A stretch of 64,000 nucleotides of DNA, taken from positions 7,835-71,834 of the forward strand of contig JAUVXR010000013.1 in the NCBI GenBank assembly GCA_030603495.1. Direction: 5' to 3'. Below the pieces are notes generated by a model. That model was not told where the DNA came from, made no database searches, and saw only the letters and a program-made list of their open reading frames with translations. The DNA comes from a bacterium. Lineage in GTDB: Bacteria > Armatimonadota > Zipacnadia > Zipacnadales > Zipacnadaceae. Of the stretch, positions 1 to 9,696 are shown piece after piece; the stretch's first letter is position 1; the number at the start of each line of letters is the position of its first letter. A program made the translations under genes and the position numbers.

Positions 1-1745
1 GAGTCACGGAGATAGAGCTTGCTGAATGGACACCGCCACGCCAGGAAGACGGGCCAACGGCGGAACTGCCGCCGGCAACCAGCCTGGAGCCGTTGCCGCT
101 GGGTTGGGAGCCTGAGGGCAGTCTTGATGGACGCTGGCGCAGAGTTGGCGCGGGCAAGGAAATCGTCGTCGAGGTTGGCGGCCTGAGCATCAGCCTTCCC
201 GCAGAAATAGGGGCGGAGCAGGCCGTGCGGGGGGGTGCAACTGCCTATGTGAGCAACCGTGGCGACGCCGAGAAGGAGCTGACCATCAGCCTGCAGGGGC
301 CAACGGGCGCCTATATGCCCACCTTCACGGTGCCCTTTGCTGGTGGTGGCATGACCCGTTTCCGCCCGCCGGTGCAGATGTTGGTCACCGGCAAGCATTG
401 GATCAAGCTGATCCTCTCTTGCGGCGGCGAGACAGCCGCCATTCCCGTACTGGTGGAGTGCGAAAAGCGCTATCCTGCGCTGGGCCTGGCTGCTGACTTA
501 TCCGCACTGGCCTCAAAAGTGTTGCACCGTGATCAACTGCTCCAGTTCTTTCACGTTCGGCTGCCCGAGGAGCTGCCCGCCGCCGATACTGTGCGCCAAG
601 TGCTCGGCCCGGAGCCGGGGCAGACAATCCTCGATCTGCCCTTGCTTCGTGATCTATCTGATGTAATGACCGGCTATGATTCCCAGCCGGCGAGTCGCCT
701 GATGTCGCTGGTCAGCTTCTACCTCCCCGAGGCTATGGGCGAGCCGTCCGGCAGTGAGATAACAGCTACGACAGCCGCCGCCGCGACGCAGATCAGAGCC
801 CGTTTCTCCGAGGCCAGCTTCCTCAGCCCGCCACTGCCAGTCGTGACCTCCCCCGAAGGCCTCCAGCCTGCGGGACGGCTTGCTGAGGCGCTTGAGGCAG
901 GAATGGGTGCAATCGTCAGCGCCGTGGCGGTCAATCTGCCGCGGCCACCGGCAGGTGCCGTGCTCATTGAGAGGATTGATGGCCGCCTGCGCCGGGAGCC
1001 GGGCTCGTTCTGGGCGGACCTGGATCGCCGTTACGATTTCTATTCGTTGCGCCAAGCGCTGAATATGGGCGGGGCACAATTGCCGATGCTGCTGGCTGAG
1101 CTGCCCACGACAGCGAGCGGTGATCCGAGGCTCGACGCGCTGATAATCGGTCGCCTGCTTATCAGCGGCTTCGCCCAGGGCTGTACCGGCGCGACCTTCG
1201 GTCCCGAGCTGCTATACCTGCCGCCTGTGCCCTCTGCCGGAGATATCCCGGCTGAGCACCCCGTGCGCACAGCCCTGCGCGAGCTAAACCGTGAGCTATC
1301 CGGAGCCGTGCCCTTGCGCGGTCTGGCTCGTACTGAGGGCTTCTCCGGACGGATTGGCGAGCCCCTTGTCTATCGCTCGTTCCTGCGGGGCCGCGAAGGC
1401 ATCGTCTTTATGTGGAACAACACCTCGGTGCCTCTGGATGTCGCTGTTGTACTGCAGGCTCTGCCCGTGCAGATGCAAGTCCTGCGCCTGGCTTATACGG
1501 GCCAGCTTGTCACCCGCAAGTGTCAGGGGTTATTCGCCTTCAGCGAGGAGGCCAAGGAGAACCAGCAGCAGGCGGTCTACGTGCGAGTCCGACCGCTGGA
1601 GATCGTAGGGCTCAGCTTCAGCCTAAGAAACCCTTATGCCGGTTGGCTGGGGGAGCTTGCACCGCGTCCGCCCCGCAAGAGAGATAACGGACCGAAGTGG
1701 CCGAGGGGCGGCGACCTGTGGCGTCCGGGGGAGACGCAGCCTTGA
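1..1745 (+). CDS. large hypothetical protein, C-terminal part (5' end outside window)
   Basis: The reading frame is open from base 3 without a stop, so the gene very probably starts upstream of the window; the first internal start-like codon is a TTG at 93. About 580 residues are visible. There is no clear membrane segment. The middle (roughly codons 330-400) contains a run resembling the barrel of a glycoside-hydrolase-like protein (residues around LPMLLAELPTT), and the C-terminal 150 residues look like a beta-sandwich, ending in a basic, proline- and arginine-rich tail. I do not recognise a family. It ends 8 bp from the convergent gene at 1754. A carbohydrate-active or cell-surface role is only a guess from fold-like features and from the other carbohydrate genes nearby. 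Confidence 0.6.
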   Translation, partial: VTEIELAEWTPPRQEDGPTAELPPATSLEPLPLGWEPEGSLDGRWRRVGAGKEIVVEVGGLSISLPAEIGAEQAVRGGATAYVSNRGDAEKELTISLQGPTGAYMPTFTVPFAGGGMTRFRPPVQMLVTGKHWIKLILSCGGETAAIPVLVECEKRYPALGLAADLSALASKVLHRDQLLQFFHVRLPEELPAADTVRQVLGPEPGQTILDLPLLRDLSDVMTGYDSQPASRLMSLVSFYLPEAMGEPSGSEITATTAAAATQIRARFSEASFLSPPLPVVTSPEGLQPAGRLAEALEAGMGAIVSAVAVNLPRPPAGAVLIERIDGRLRREPGSFWADLDRRYDFYSLRQALNMGGAQLPMLLAELPTTASGDPRLDALIIGRLLISGFAQGCTGATFGPELLYLPPVPSAGDIPAEHPVRTALRELNRELSGAVPLRGLARTEGFSGRIGEPLVYRSFLRGREGIVFMWNNTSVPLDVAVVLQALPVQMQVLRLAYTGQLVTRKCQGLFAFSEEAKENQQQAVYVRVRPLEIVGLSFSLRNPYAGWLGELAPRPPRKRDNGPKWPRGGDLWRPGETQP

Positions 1746-1753
1746 GAGGGCAG

Positions 1754-3604
1754 CTACCGACTGGCGGCCTGGGCAATGGCCGCAGCGATCCGCTCAGTAG
1801 CCTGTCCGTCCTGGGGTCCCAGGTGCCGGGCGAGAAACTGAGGGCGGCTCGCGGCCAGGTTTTCGCGCGCAGCAGCATCAGCGAGTAGCGAGTGCATAGC
1901 TGGCTCGATGTCCTCATAGCGGTAGACGCCCTGGGCCCCACCATCTTCAGCAAGAGCGAAGCGATCCCGCTGGCCGGAAAGGTTCACCGTAATCACCGGC
2001 TTATCCCGCAGATTGGCCTCGTAGGCCACCGTCGAGTCCCGTGTGACCAGCAGGTCACAGGCCGGGAGCAGATCGGTGAGCGTATCTTCGCCGTGGGGTA
2101 TGACCGTAACCGCGTTCGGCCACTGCCGGGCCAGATCCTGATAAATCGTCACGGCCTTCTCTTCGGGGTGAACCTTGATCAACATCGCCGCATCGGCGGC
2201 CTGGCAGGCCTGGGCCGCCGCCTCCAGCCACCACCGTGGCTGAGCGCGCTGCACGTCATACTCATCGGGCTGCGTTGCGACCAGGACTACGAATCTGCTC
2301 TCGCCGGCAAGCTCACTGCGTAGCGCGGCAATCTGTTCGGGCGGCCCGGGCGTACGCGCGTCGTCATAGAGGCAGTGCCCGGTCACCTCGACCTCGGTTA
2401 CCGGATCGAGCAGGTCCGCCAGCAGGTCGGCGGTGTACTCCCCGAAGGCCAAGAATCTGTCCCAGGGTAGATTCCCGAGCGTGCGGTGATACGGCCCGCG
2501 AATGCCGTGTTGGCAGCAAACCGTGGGAATGTCCCGTAGGTGCGCGGTGAGCATCAGCGGGGCAACGATATCGGCGTACAGGTGGAAGCCGACAACTGCG
2601 CGGGGGGCGAGTTTCTCGATTATCACTCGTGCAGCGCTCAATTGCGCAAGACCTAAAGCGGCCCGGCCCGCCAGCGTGACCAGCATCCGCCGGCGCAGCA
2701 GTGGCGTCAGCCATTCACGGCCGCCAAGCTCATCGCCCGCTGCACCAAGCTGGGCTTGGAAGTGCTGCCACCACCTTGGCCAAAGTCCCCGGCCAGCGCG
2801 AATCAATTTGCTGCCGTAGCAGCGCGGATCGGCATCTACCACCGGTACGTCAGCGCCAGCCAGAGCACGGGTCGAGCCGCCGAAGTGCAGGTCGGCGGCG
2901 ACAGATTTGAGCCCGTGATCATCCGTCAGCCGTTCCGCCACGCGGGCGATTATCGGTGCCGCGGTCGCGCCCACCGCCAGGAACAACACGTCGCAGTCGT
3001 CGGCAGAGATACGCTCGAGCCCGGTGGCAGTCGGGCTACCATACGAATTCAACGCGCCCAGCAGCGCCTGCCCGTGACTCAGCATAGGCAGGGCCAGATT
3101 CCGCACACTGCGCCACAAGCCACTGGGCGTAGTGCGTAGGGGCACCCGAGCTTCCCGAGCCGCCGCGGCCACCGCCTCGTACGCCCCAGTCCGCTCCCGC
3201 CACCAGGCGCTGTCACGCTTTTCATGCAGTGCCGCCAGTTGGCCACCCGAGGCCAGGGCCTGGCGGGCGATCTGGTGGTTGACGATTGCCGGCACCACCG
3301 AGAAGCGGGCGAACTGGTCACGGTAGCAATCCCAGAAGCTGGGCATTTGTGGTGCGGGTGGTTCGCGCAGTTCGGGGGGTAGGTAGCTGCCGAGTTGGGT
3401 GGCTACCGCGCGGGCTTGCGCGCAGAAGTCGCCCAGAGACGGGCGCAGGCTTTCGAGCAGGGGATGGCGGCTGAGTTCAAGCTCGCGCACGTCCGCGACC
3501 AGCGACACAATCGTCTCATCCGCTTGCGCCTTGCGTAAGCGCACTCCCGGCCCGAGAAAGGTTACCTGGCGACGTGACTGCTCCATACTCGGCCAATTCG
3601 CCAC
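1754..3604 (-). CDS. GT-B-like surface/capsular polysaccharide transferase family protein
   Basis: A 616-aa protein. The C-terminal half has the hallmarks of capsule-type transferases with the GT-B / UDP-GlcNAc-2-epimerase-like fold: a CCQHG segment at the start of the second domain, an IKVHP segment, and near the end VTRDSTVAYEA followed by KPVI, the usual nucleotide-sugar or CDP-polyol binding region. The N-terminal 300 residues are less conserved and alpha-helical. A GTG start is used at 3604 and no good Shine-Dalgarno is visible, so the start is uncertain; an ATG lies six codons in. The protein probably adds sugar or polyol phosphate to a surface polymer. The substrate cannot be read from the sequence. 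It stands alone and converges with the upstream partial gene. Confidence 0.6.
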   Translation of the reverse strand: MANWPSMEQSRRQVTFLGPGVRLRKAQADETIVSLVADVRELELSRHPLLESLRPSLGDFCAQARAVATQLGSYLPPELREPPAPQMPSFWDCYRDQFARFSVVPAIVNHQIARQALASGGQLAALHEKRDSAWWRERTGAYEAVAAAAREARVPLRTTPSGLWRSVRNLALPMLSHGQALLGALNSYGSPTATGLERISADDCDVLFLAVGATAAPIIARVAERLTDDHGLKSVAADLHFGGSTRALAGADVPVVDADPRCYGSKLIRAGRGLWPRWWQHFQAQLGAAGDELGGREWLTPLLRRRMLVTLAGRAALGLAQLSAARVIIEKLAPRAVVGFHLYADIVAPLMLTAHLRDIPTVCCQHGIRGPYHRTLGNLPWDRFLAFGEYTADLLADLLDPVTEVEVTGHCLYDDARTPGPPEQIAALRSELAGESRFVVLVATQPDEYDVQRAQPRWWLEAAAQACQAADAAMLIKVHPEEKAVTIYQDLARQWPNAVTVIPHGEDTLTDLLPACDLLVTRDSTVAYEANLRDKPVITVNLSGQRDRFALAEDGGAQGVYRYEDIEPAMHSLLADAAARENLAASRPQFLARHLGPQDGQATERIAAAIAQAASR

Positions 3605-3658
3605 CGGCCCACGCCAGGCCTTCCCGTCAACGGCCTGAGCAGCCCGGGACGGGAGGTT

Positions 3659-3685
3659 TGCTGTTCACTTCACATAAGAACAGCA
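3659..3685. other. inverted repeat between two minus-strand genes
   Basis: TGCTGTTC at 3659-3666 is the exact complement of GAACAGCA at 3678-3685, with an 11-nt spacer. It lies 55 bp upstream of the GTG start of the transferase-like gene (minus strand). It could be an operator or an RNA hairpin; no T-run follows on either strand. Confidence 0.4.
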
Positions 3686-3743
3686 GAGGGCGAAATTATT
3701 CACTCATCGGTGTAAGTTGAATTCAAAAGTCTTTGCGGAGGGG

Positions 3744-3782
3744 TGTGGGGAAGCCACTTTCTACAGAAAGGGGTTCCCCACA
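3744..3782 (-). terminator. strong hairpin downstream of the sugar isomerase gene
   Basis: TGTGGGGAA (3744-3752) pairs perfectly with TTCCCCACA (3774-3782), and the inner arms CTTTC/GAAAG continue the stem around a TACA loop. It begins 21 nt after the stop codon of the minus-strand isomerase gene, where a transcription stop would be expected. There is no T-run directly behind it, so it may act as a processing or stability hairpin rather than as an intrinsic terminator. Confidence 0.5.
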
Positions 3783-3803
3783 ATGCCGTTGCGGTTCGCT
3801 TCC

Positions 3804-4799
3804 CTAAACCGTCAGCGTGATGCCCTCTGCGGGCACGAACTGGCGGAGGTAGTCGTGGGATTCGGCCAGCTCGCGCAGGAGATTGTCCTCGCTCTTGGTG
3901 GAGCTGGGGATGACCTCCAGGATCAGCATGTTGCGGTTGACCGGTTCCATTACTCCCGAGACCGGGCTGGACTCCCAGTTTTCGTGGGCGTACTCGATAG
4001 CCTCCATCAGCCGGTCCATCTCCACTTTGCCCTTTTCATTGTACTCGGCGGTGAAGGGCCAATGGGCGCTAGCCTCCGGCGTGGTCTGCTGGAGGTGGAT
4101 AACCTCGGCGAAGGGGGCGAACTGGCGGGTCCACTCCAGATAATCCAGGTCCGCGCCCGACATCCCGTACTGCTGGCCGGCCTGGTGGCCGACATCCAGC
4201 GTCAGGTAGATCGGCACACCGTCGCTGTCGGCGTTACAGGCGATGAGGAACTGCTCGGTTTGCTCGAGCGTACAGGGCACCTCGGAGGGGGTATACATCT
4301 GCTCGACGGAGATGCTTACCAGTCCCTTCTCCTTGGCGACGACCGCCATCTCGCGCCAGGTGGCATACAGCAGCGCGATCCTCTTATTGGTCTCCTCGGG
4401 GTCCGCGAGGACTTCCACCGACAGCGCGTCCACGTGCCCGCCCCAACGCCCGCAGCCCATCTCGCGGGTCAGGTCCATCATCTCTATCAGCCACTGCTTC
4501 ATCCGTTCGCGCGGCTCTGGGCGGCTGTGCGACCAACTATGCCAACGGTGGGTGGCCATCCCGGTATAGGTGTCGAAGATCTCCACGCCATAGTGCTCGG
4601 CGGCGCGCTTGACATCGCGGGCCATTTCCATGGTGAATTCCCTGGGCCCCATGAAGAACGGGTCAATGTGGTCGCAGCAGTATTCGTGGACAGTGAAGCC
4701 CAGTTCTTTGGTGATGCGAATAACATTCTCAGGATTCTCCCAGCGGCGCGTAGCAAAAGCGCCGTCCAGTCCGAGTTGTAACTCTACTTCACGCGACAT
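3804..4799 (-). CDS. sugar (phosphate) isomerase/epimerase, xylose-isomerase-like TIM barrel
   Basis: A 331-aa protein of the AP-endonuclease-2 / xylose-isomerase-like TIM-barrel superfamily. Metal- and substrate-binding stretches are visible in order: DPFFMGPREF near residue 45, the acidic strand ISVEQMYTPSEVP near 175 (the glutamate is a typical metal ligand), TLDVGHQAGQQ near 205 (Asp and His ligands), IHLQQTTPEA near 240 and VMEPVNRN near 290. The EQMYTP(S/H)xVP signature resembles erythrulose-phosphate isomerase/epimerase-type proteins, so a four- or five-carbon sugar phosphate is a reasonable substrate guess, but not more. The ATG at 4799 follows a good TGGAGGA Shine-Dalgarno 5-6 nt upstream. 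The gene stands apart from its neighbours and ends in a hairpin at 3744-3782. Confidence 0.75.
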   Translation of the reverse strand: MSREVELQLGLDGAFATRRWENPENVIRITKELGFTVHEYCCDHIDPFFMGPREFTMEMARDVKRAAEHYGVEIFDTYTGMATHRWHSWSHSRPEPRERMKQWLIEMMDLTREMGCGRWGGHVDALSVEVLADPEETNKRIALLYATWREMAVVAKEKGLVSISVEQMYTPSEVPCTLEQTEQFLIACNADSDGVPIYLTLDVGHQAGQQYGMSGADLDYLEWTRQFAPFAEVIHLQQTTPEASAHWPFTAEYNEKGKVEMDRLMEAIEYAHENWESSPVSGVMEPVNRNMLILEVIPSSTKSEDNLLRELAESHDYLRQFVPAEGITLTV

Positions 4800-4958
4800 A
4801 GTGTCCTCCAGGTATTAGGGTTGGAGCGAATAGGGCCGGATAACTCACCACTAACATTTCTCTGTAGCCCAGATAATAACCTCCGCTACAGTAGCCTCGG
4901 CCCAGAGGGCAGAGACAGCTAAGCAGATAGAACAGCGCCTGGGCAGGTGAGGCGAATA

Positions 4959-6269
4959 CTACAAGAGTTGCCGCGCCTTGATGGCGAGATAGCGGTTGAC
5001 CGTGGCGACGGTGAGCTGCTCGGGGAGGGCGTCCACGATGCGGGCGCCCCGCTGGCGCAGCGCCAGGAGCGCCTCACGTCGGTCGCGCAGCAGGCCCGCT
5101 GCTACGGCCCTCTGGTAGACAGTGGCTGCCGCATCGGGTCTGGCCTCAACCGTCTGCTCCAGGTGCGGGTCGCGGATGGTCACGACCAGGGGGAGGTGCT
5201 GGGGGTAGAGAGCGGCGCTGTGGGCGAGAAGCTGTTGCGAGGCTTCCTTGTCAATGATGTCGGTGAAGATGACCACCAAGGAGCGCTTGCGACTGCGGCT
5301 CTGCAGCATCATCAGGGCCGCGCCGTAGTCGGGCTCCGTCATCGTCGGCTGGACGGCGTAAAGCTGATCAGCGAGGCGACCGATCTGCGCCGTGCCCTTG
5401 CGTGGGGGTACGAAGGCCTGCACCGTATCGGCGAAGACCATCATCCCGACCGCATCGTCCTGACGGGTAGCCACGTAGGCCAGCATCAGTGCGGCGTTGA
5501 TAGCGTAATCGAGCTTCGACATACCGTCAAGCTGGGCGCACATCATCCGGCCTGCGTCAATCATCATGATCAAGTTCTGGCTGCGCTCGATCTGGTAGTT
5601 GCGCGTGATCGGCTTGCTGCGCCGGGCGCTGGCCTTCCAATCAATGTCACCGAAGTCGTCGTCGGGGACGTAGTCGCGCAGGCTCTCAAACTCGGTGCCC
5701 TCGCCTAGTCGCCGCAGCAGCCGGAAGCCGGGCTGCTGGAGGTGGGCCTTGCGGGCCAGCAACTCATAGCGATGGACCTGCAGCAGGTCGGGGTAGACGC
5801 TGATCTCCTGTTGGGCGGGTATGCGGCGTTGCCACCAGCTCAACGCCAGCCACGAACGCCCGCGCAGGTGAATATCGCCGAACTGGTAGTCGCCCCGGGC
5901 TTGGGGGACAGTCTCATAGGCAACGCGTCGGGTCTCGAAGGCAGCTAGTTTCAGGCTGTGCTGGCGCTGGGGAGTGTGGAAGGCGACGGGGGGGTCATCT
6001 TTGACTACCAGGCGCAACTCCCGGTCGCTGCGGCTGTACAGTTCGATCTCCACCCGGTTTTGCGTGCCCAGCGATAGCTTCTGGCCCACCCGCCGGTAGG
6101 CCTCGACTGTGCTCGCACGGCGTGAGAGTAAATTATCGGCAATTGCCGCTACTACTACGGCCAGGATCCACGCCCACCCCAGACCGGCCAAGAACGGGAA
6201 GAACTCCGCCGCTACGATCAGGGCGGGTCCGATGAGCATAATTGCCAGGCCCAAGGGCGTAAGAATCAT
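4959..6269 (-). CDS. DUF58 domain protein with von Willebrand A-like region
   Basis: A 436-aa protein. The N-terminus has two closely spaced membrane segments (about residues 5-47). The DUF58 signature follows in the middle: GEGTEFESLRDYVPDDD, then DIDWKASAR around residue 215. The C-terminal part is a von Willebrand A-like fold whose MMIDAGRMM strand (near 235) replaces the usual DxSxS metal site by DAGRM, so a complete MIDAS is not evident. DUF58 proteins are normally encoded next to MoxR ATPases, as here: moxR ends 27 bp upstream. It is the last gene of the DUF4129 - DUF4350 - MoxR - DUF58 operon, thought to act at the membrane in assembly or maturation of other proteins. Confidence 0.85.
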   Translation of the reverse strand: MILTPLGLAIMLIGPALIVAAEFFPFLAGLGWAWILAVVVAAIADNLLSRRASTVEAYRRVGQKLSLGTQNRVEIELYSRSDRELRLVVKDDPPVAFHTPQRQHSLKLAAFETRRVAYETVPQARGDYQFGDIHLRGRSWLALSWWQRRIPAQQEISVYPDLLQVHRYELLARKAHLQQPGFRLLRRLGEGTEFESLRDYVPDDDFGDIDWKASARRSKPITRNYQIERSQNLIMMIDAGRMMCAQLDGMSKLDYAINAALMLAYVATRQDDAVGMMVFADTVQAFVPPRKGTAQIGRLADQLYAVQPTMTEPDYGAALMMLQSRSRKRSLVVIFTDIIDKEASQQLLAHSAALYPQHLPLVVTIRDPHLEQTVEARPDAAATVYQRAVAAGLLRDRREALLALRQRGARIVDALPEQLTVATVNRYLAIKARQLL

Positions 6270-6296
6270 CGTGAGTAGCTCAACTTGTTTGATTGC

Positions 6297-7239
<943 letters not shown>

Positions 7240-7268
<29 letters not shown>

Positions 7269-8541
7269 CAGTGAGGGCCTCCTCGAATTGGGCGATTCTG
7301 TGCACCAGCCGCAGCATCTCTGCCTCGGAGAATCTGGTGTCTGGGTCAATAGACTGTAGTTCGGTAAGCAGTTGACTTAAGGTAGCAGCATCTATATCGG
7401 CAGCACGAGCTACAGCCCGGGCCAGCTCCTCGGCAGGAGCGGCCGGCCCCAGGCCAGTTAGCGCCGTCAGGCGGGACTCAAAGCGGCGGGCAATCATTGT
7501 CAGCGCTGCGCCGGTGGCCTGGGCACCTTCGTAGAGGCCGGCAAAGGCCTCTACGTGCTCAGCCAGCGAGCGTCGCGGCTCCGGGGAGAGCGGCACTGGT
7601 TGCCCAAAGCGCCAGAAGCTGCCGGACAGGTATATCGCCAGGCAAAGAAGTATCGCCCAGATTGCTGCAAAGACCGAAGCGCCCGGCAAACGCTCACCCT
7701 CGAAGGGCCGCCCCCGCCGACCGTGATGGTATTCGTCGAAGTAGATGGTTGCGGGCGCACCCCGCGCGTATATCAGATTCATCGCCAGAACAGCGTTATC
7801 CGCCTGGCCGATCTGCCCGTTGCCCAGGATATCGGCGTCGCTGAGCACGTCAATCATGCCCGTACCCACCTTCAGGCGCATCACCAGCACCCCGGCGTCA
7901 TCGTCCAGCAGCGGGGTCCGTTCGTCTGCTTCGACCGGCGAAATCGCCGGGAGCTTGTGCTCATCTTGCACCAGCTTACGTAGATGATCGGCCAGTTCCG
8001 TGGACGATTTGGCGACCGCCAGGCGAGAGGAAGAACTGACGGATAGTTCTTCCACCTGACACCCTATGCGTGCCCCGGGCACTGACTTGACCCGGACGGT
8101 CTCCGGGCAAGCCCCCTTGGATTCGGCGACCAGCCCGAGATAGCCCAGAAGTACGTGATTAGCGTTGAGGTGCCCGTAGGCTGGATTATAGCCTACCGCG
8201 CTGTCCGTGTCAGTGGCCACTAGGAGGCGGCCGCCGCTTTTCACCCATTCCATCACAGCTTCGATTTCATGCTTCTGCGGGCCGGAACCGGGATCGAATA
8301 CGCACAGTAGGCTGCTGGGCTCAGCCTCGAGCTCATCCCAGGGACGGCGATACTGCTCGGTGGTAAGCCCATTGCGCTCGCACAGCTCGCGCAGCGCCTT
8401 GGTGCCCCACTGGTTAGTGCGAAAGCTGGCGTGGTCCGCGGTAGGGTCGTAGGTGGGCGACCGCCAGGCGAGGTATACCAGCAGGAGCGTGAAGAATGCT
8501 ATCAGGCCCAGGATGACAACTGTCGGTCGCCAGTAGCGCAT
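7240..8541 (-). CDS. DUF4350 membrane protein
   Basis: A 433-aa protein with one N-terminal membrane segment (about residues 8-26) and one near residue 295 (ASVFAAIWAILLCLAIYL), separated by a soluble domain that looks like a glutamine-amidotransferase-like or GldG-like fold (segments LLCVFDPGSGPQ, GGRLLVATDTDS). This is the layout of DUF4350 proteins, which sit in MoxR operons. The C-terminal 130 residues are helical and probably cytoplasmic. The gene overlaps moxR by 29 bp and starts 2 bp after the stop of the DUF4129 gene. An exact function is not known; a role with MoxR in the envelope is inferred from context. Confidence 0.75.
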
Positions 8542-8543
8542 TG

Positions 8544-9338
8544 TTAACCACCCGCCTCCTGCCAGAGCTCGTCGGCGAGGGCGTCAAGCTCGTGATAGGC
8601 AGCGGCCGCCAGCGGCCGCCGGCCGTAGCTGATCCCGTCCACCGCCCGGGTCAGCGGAGCCAGTAGGCGGAACAGTTTGGGCTGGGGGCGCACGGTCTGG
8701 AGGTACTCGCCGTTGGTCAGCCCGGGACGGTAGCGCACGTGACCCTGGCGTTCGAGCCGCCGCAAGCAGGCCTGATACAGCGATAGCAGAGCAGCAGCAA
8801 ACTTGCCCTGCCCCGCGAGCCTCGCGGCTTGGCGGCGCAGCTCGCCCGGGGAGGTCATAGGCATCAGCTCGGGTTCGGCCCGCTCCCGGCGCTTGCGGCG
8901 CTTGGGGCCGAAGGCACTGCGGATTGTCACGAGGATGTGGTACAGTAGCAAGGATGCAGCCGCCGTCAGACCGACAACGAGGAGCCAATAGGCAAACGGC
9001 CTGGTGGCGTAGAGGTGCTGCAGCGCTGGGTTGTCAAAGATTGCCCGCAGCAGGCGTATCACGAACTCAAGTGCGCGGTCCATGAGCCGGGCCAACCAGA
9101 TAGGCTCTTCGGTCTGGTATTCGGGCTGGCTGAGGATACTTGCGACCTGCTCACGAATCACCGACTCGGCTGGACGGTCCGCAGGCCCGCCCTGCGCCAG
9201 GCCCGTTCGAGGTAGCCCCTCGATTATTCCTACCCCGAGCAGAAGAACAACCCCGAGCCGCAGCAGACGTATGTTGGATGCCCCATAGCTGGTCATTAGA
9301 TAAGACCCGGTATCGGCGATTCGACTGGGTGTATGCAT
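8544..9338 (-). CDS. DUF4129 membrane protein
   Basis: First gene of the MoxR operon. It has a signal-like or membrane segment near the N-terminus (LLRLGVVLLLGVGII), a second membrane span near residue 105 (FAYWLLVVGLTAAASLLLYHIL), a basic linker, and a C-terminal DUF4129 domain with the usual pattern of a helix pair followed by RPGLTNGEYL and a final helix ending DELWQEAGG. DUF4129 often forms the tail of membrane transglutaminase-like proteins; here it is separate and no transglutaminase gene is adjacent. The start is uncertain: candidate ATGs are at 9338 and 9296, neither with a strong Shine-Dalgarno, and the frame stays open to 9434. Confidence 0.7.
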   Translation of the reverse strand: MHTPSRIADTGSYLMTSYGASNIRLLRLGVVLLLGVGIIEGLPRTGLAQGGPADRPAESVIREQVASILSQPEYQTEEPIWLARLMDRALEFVIRLLRAIFDNPALQHLYATRPFAYWLLVVGLTAAASLLLYHILVTIRSAFGPKRRKRRERAEPELMPMTSPGELRRQAARLAGQGKFAAALLSLYQACLRRLERQGHVRYRPGLTNGEYLQTVRPQPKLFRLLAPLTRAVDGISYGRRPLAAAAYHELDALADELWQEAGG

Positions 9339-9521
9339 GCAACGATTTCGCCTTAGGGGTTGCTTCTCCCTGCCTGATGGGTCACTTGTGAGCGGGCAAA
9401 GAAATATCCCCTGCTGCTCTATAGCAGGGGACATCTCTAACCCGGCTTTTAGCCGAGGGGGGAGCTAAGTTGTTCTCCGCGGCAAATGAGCCGCAAACTC
9501 TACGTTTGTGTTCCGACTTTG
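9339..9521 (-). ncRNA. structured 5' leader of the MoxR operon (candidate cis-regulatory RNA)
   Basis: Between the promoter at 9527-9555 and the DUF4129 start lie about 180 nt that fold, in transcript order, into at least five local hairpins: AAAC/GTTT; GCGGC/GCCGC; GGAG/CTCC around AACAACTTAG; CGGCT/AGCCG around AAA; and CCCCTGCT/AGCAGGGG (arms near 9403-9410 and 9424-9431 in plus coordinates). I compared it from memory with c-di-AMP, c-di-GMP, cobalamin, SAM and TPP riboswitch cores and found no match. It could be an unknown leader RNA or a remnant end of an IS200/IS605-type element, whose ends carry similar GC-rich hairpins. The GC-rich hairpins are visible; regulation is inferred. Confidence 0.5.
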
Positions 9522-9526
9522 GCCAT

Positions 9527-9555
9527 AGTATAGCAGATATGTGACATTATGTCAA
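9527..9555 (-). promoter_or_regulatory. sigma-70 promoter of the DUF4129-DUF4350-MoxR-DUF58 operon
   Basis: Minus strand: TTGACA (9555-9550), a 17-nt spacer, TATACT (9532-9527). This is nearly consensus, and transcription would start near 9520, about 180 nt before the first gene. Confidence 0.8.
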
Positions 9556-9696
9556 GACCATTCGCAGTTTCTTCGAAAACTTTTCTACATGACCAGGGGG
9601 AGGATATTAGGCTTCTAAGAAGAAAGATCCTGCAGGTGGTCAATGACCCTAGCGTAATCCTGGGTTACCAGGCAAAATGCTGACAAGGACGAGTGG

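Noticed and set aside
3717-4781. A 354-codon plus-strand frame opposite the sugar isomerase gene
   Set aside because: It is the antisense shadow of a recognisable TIM-barrel enzyme and has no family features of its own. The same applies to the plus-strand frames at 4947, 6522, 27044 and 39794.
9339-9521. c-di-AMP (ydaO) riboswitch in front of the envelope operon
   Set aside because: The conserved CCCGACAGCUAAC and GGGGUGAAU-like segments could not be found.
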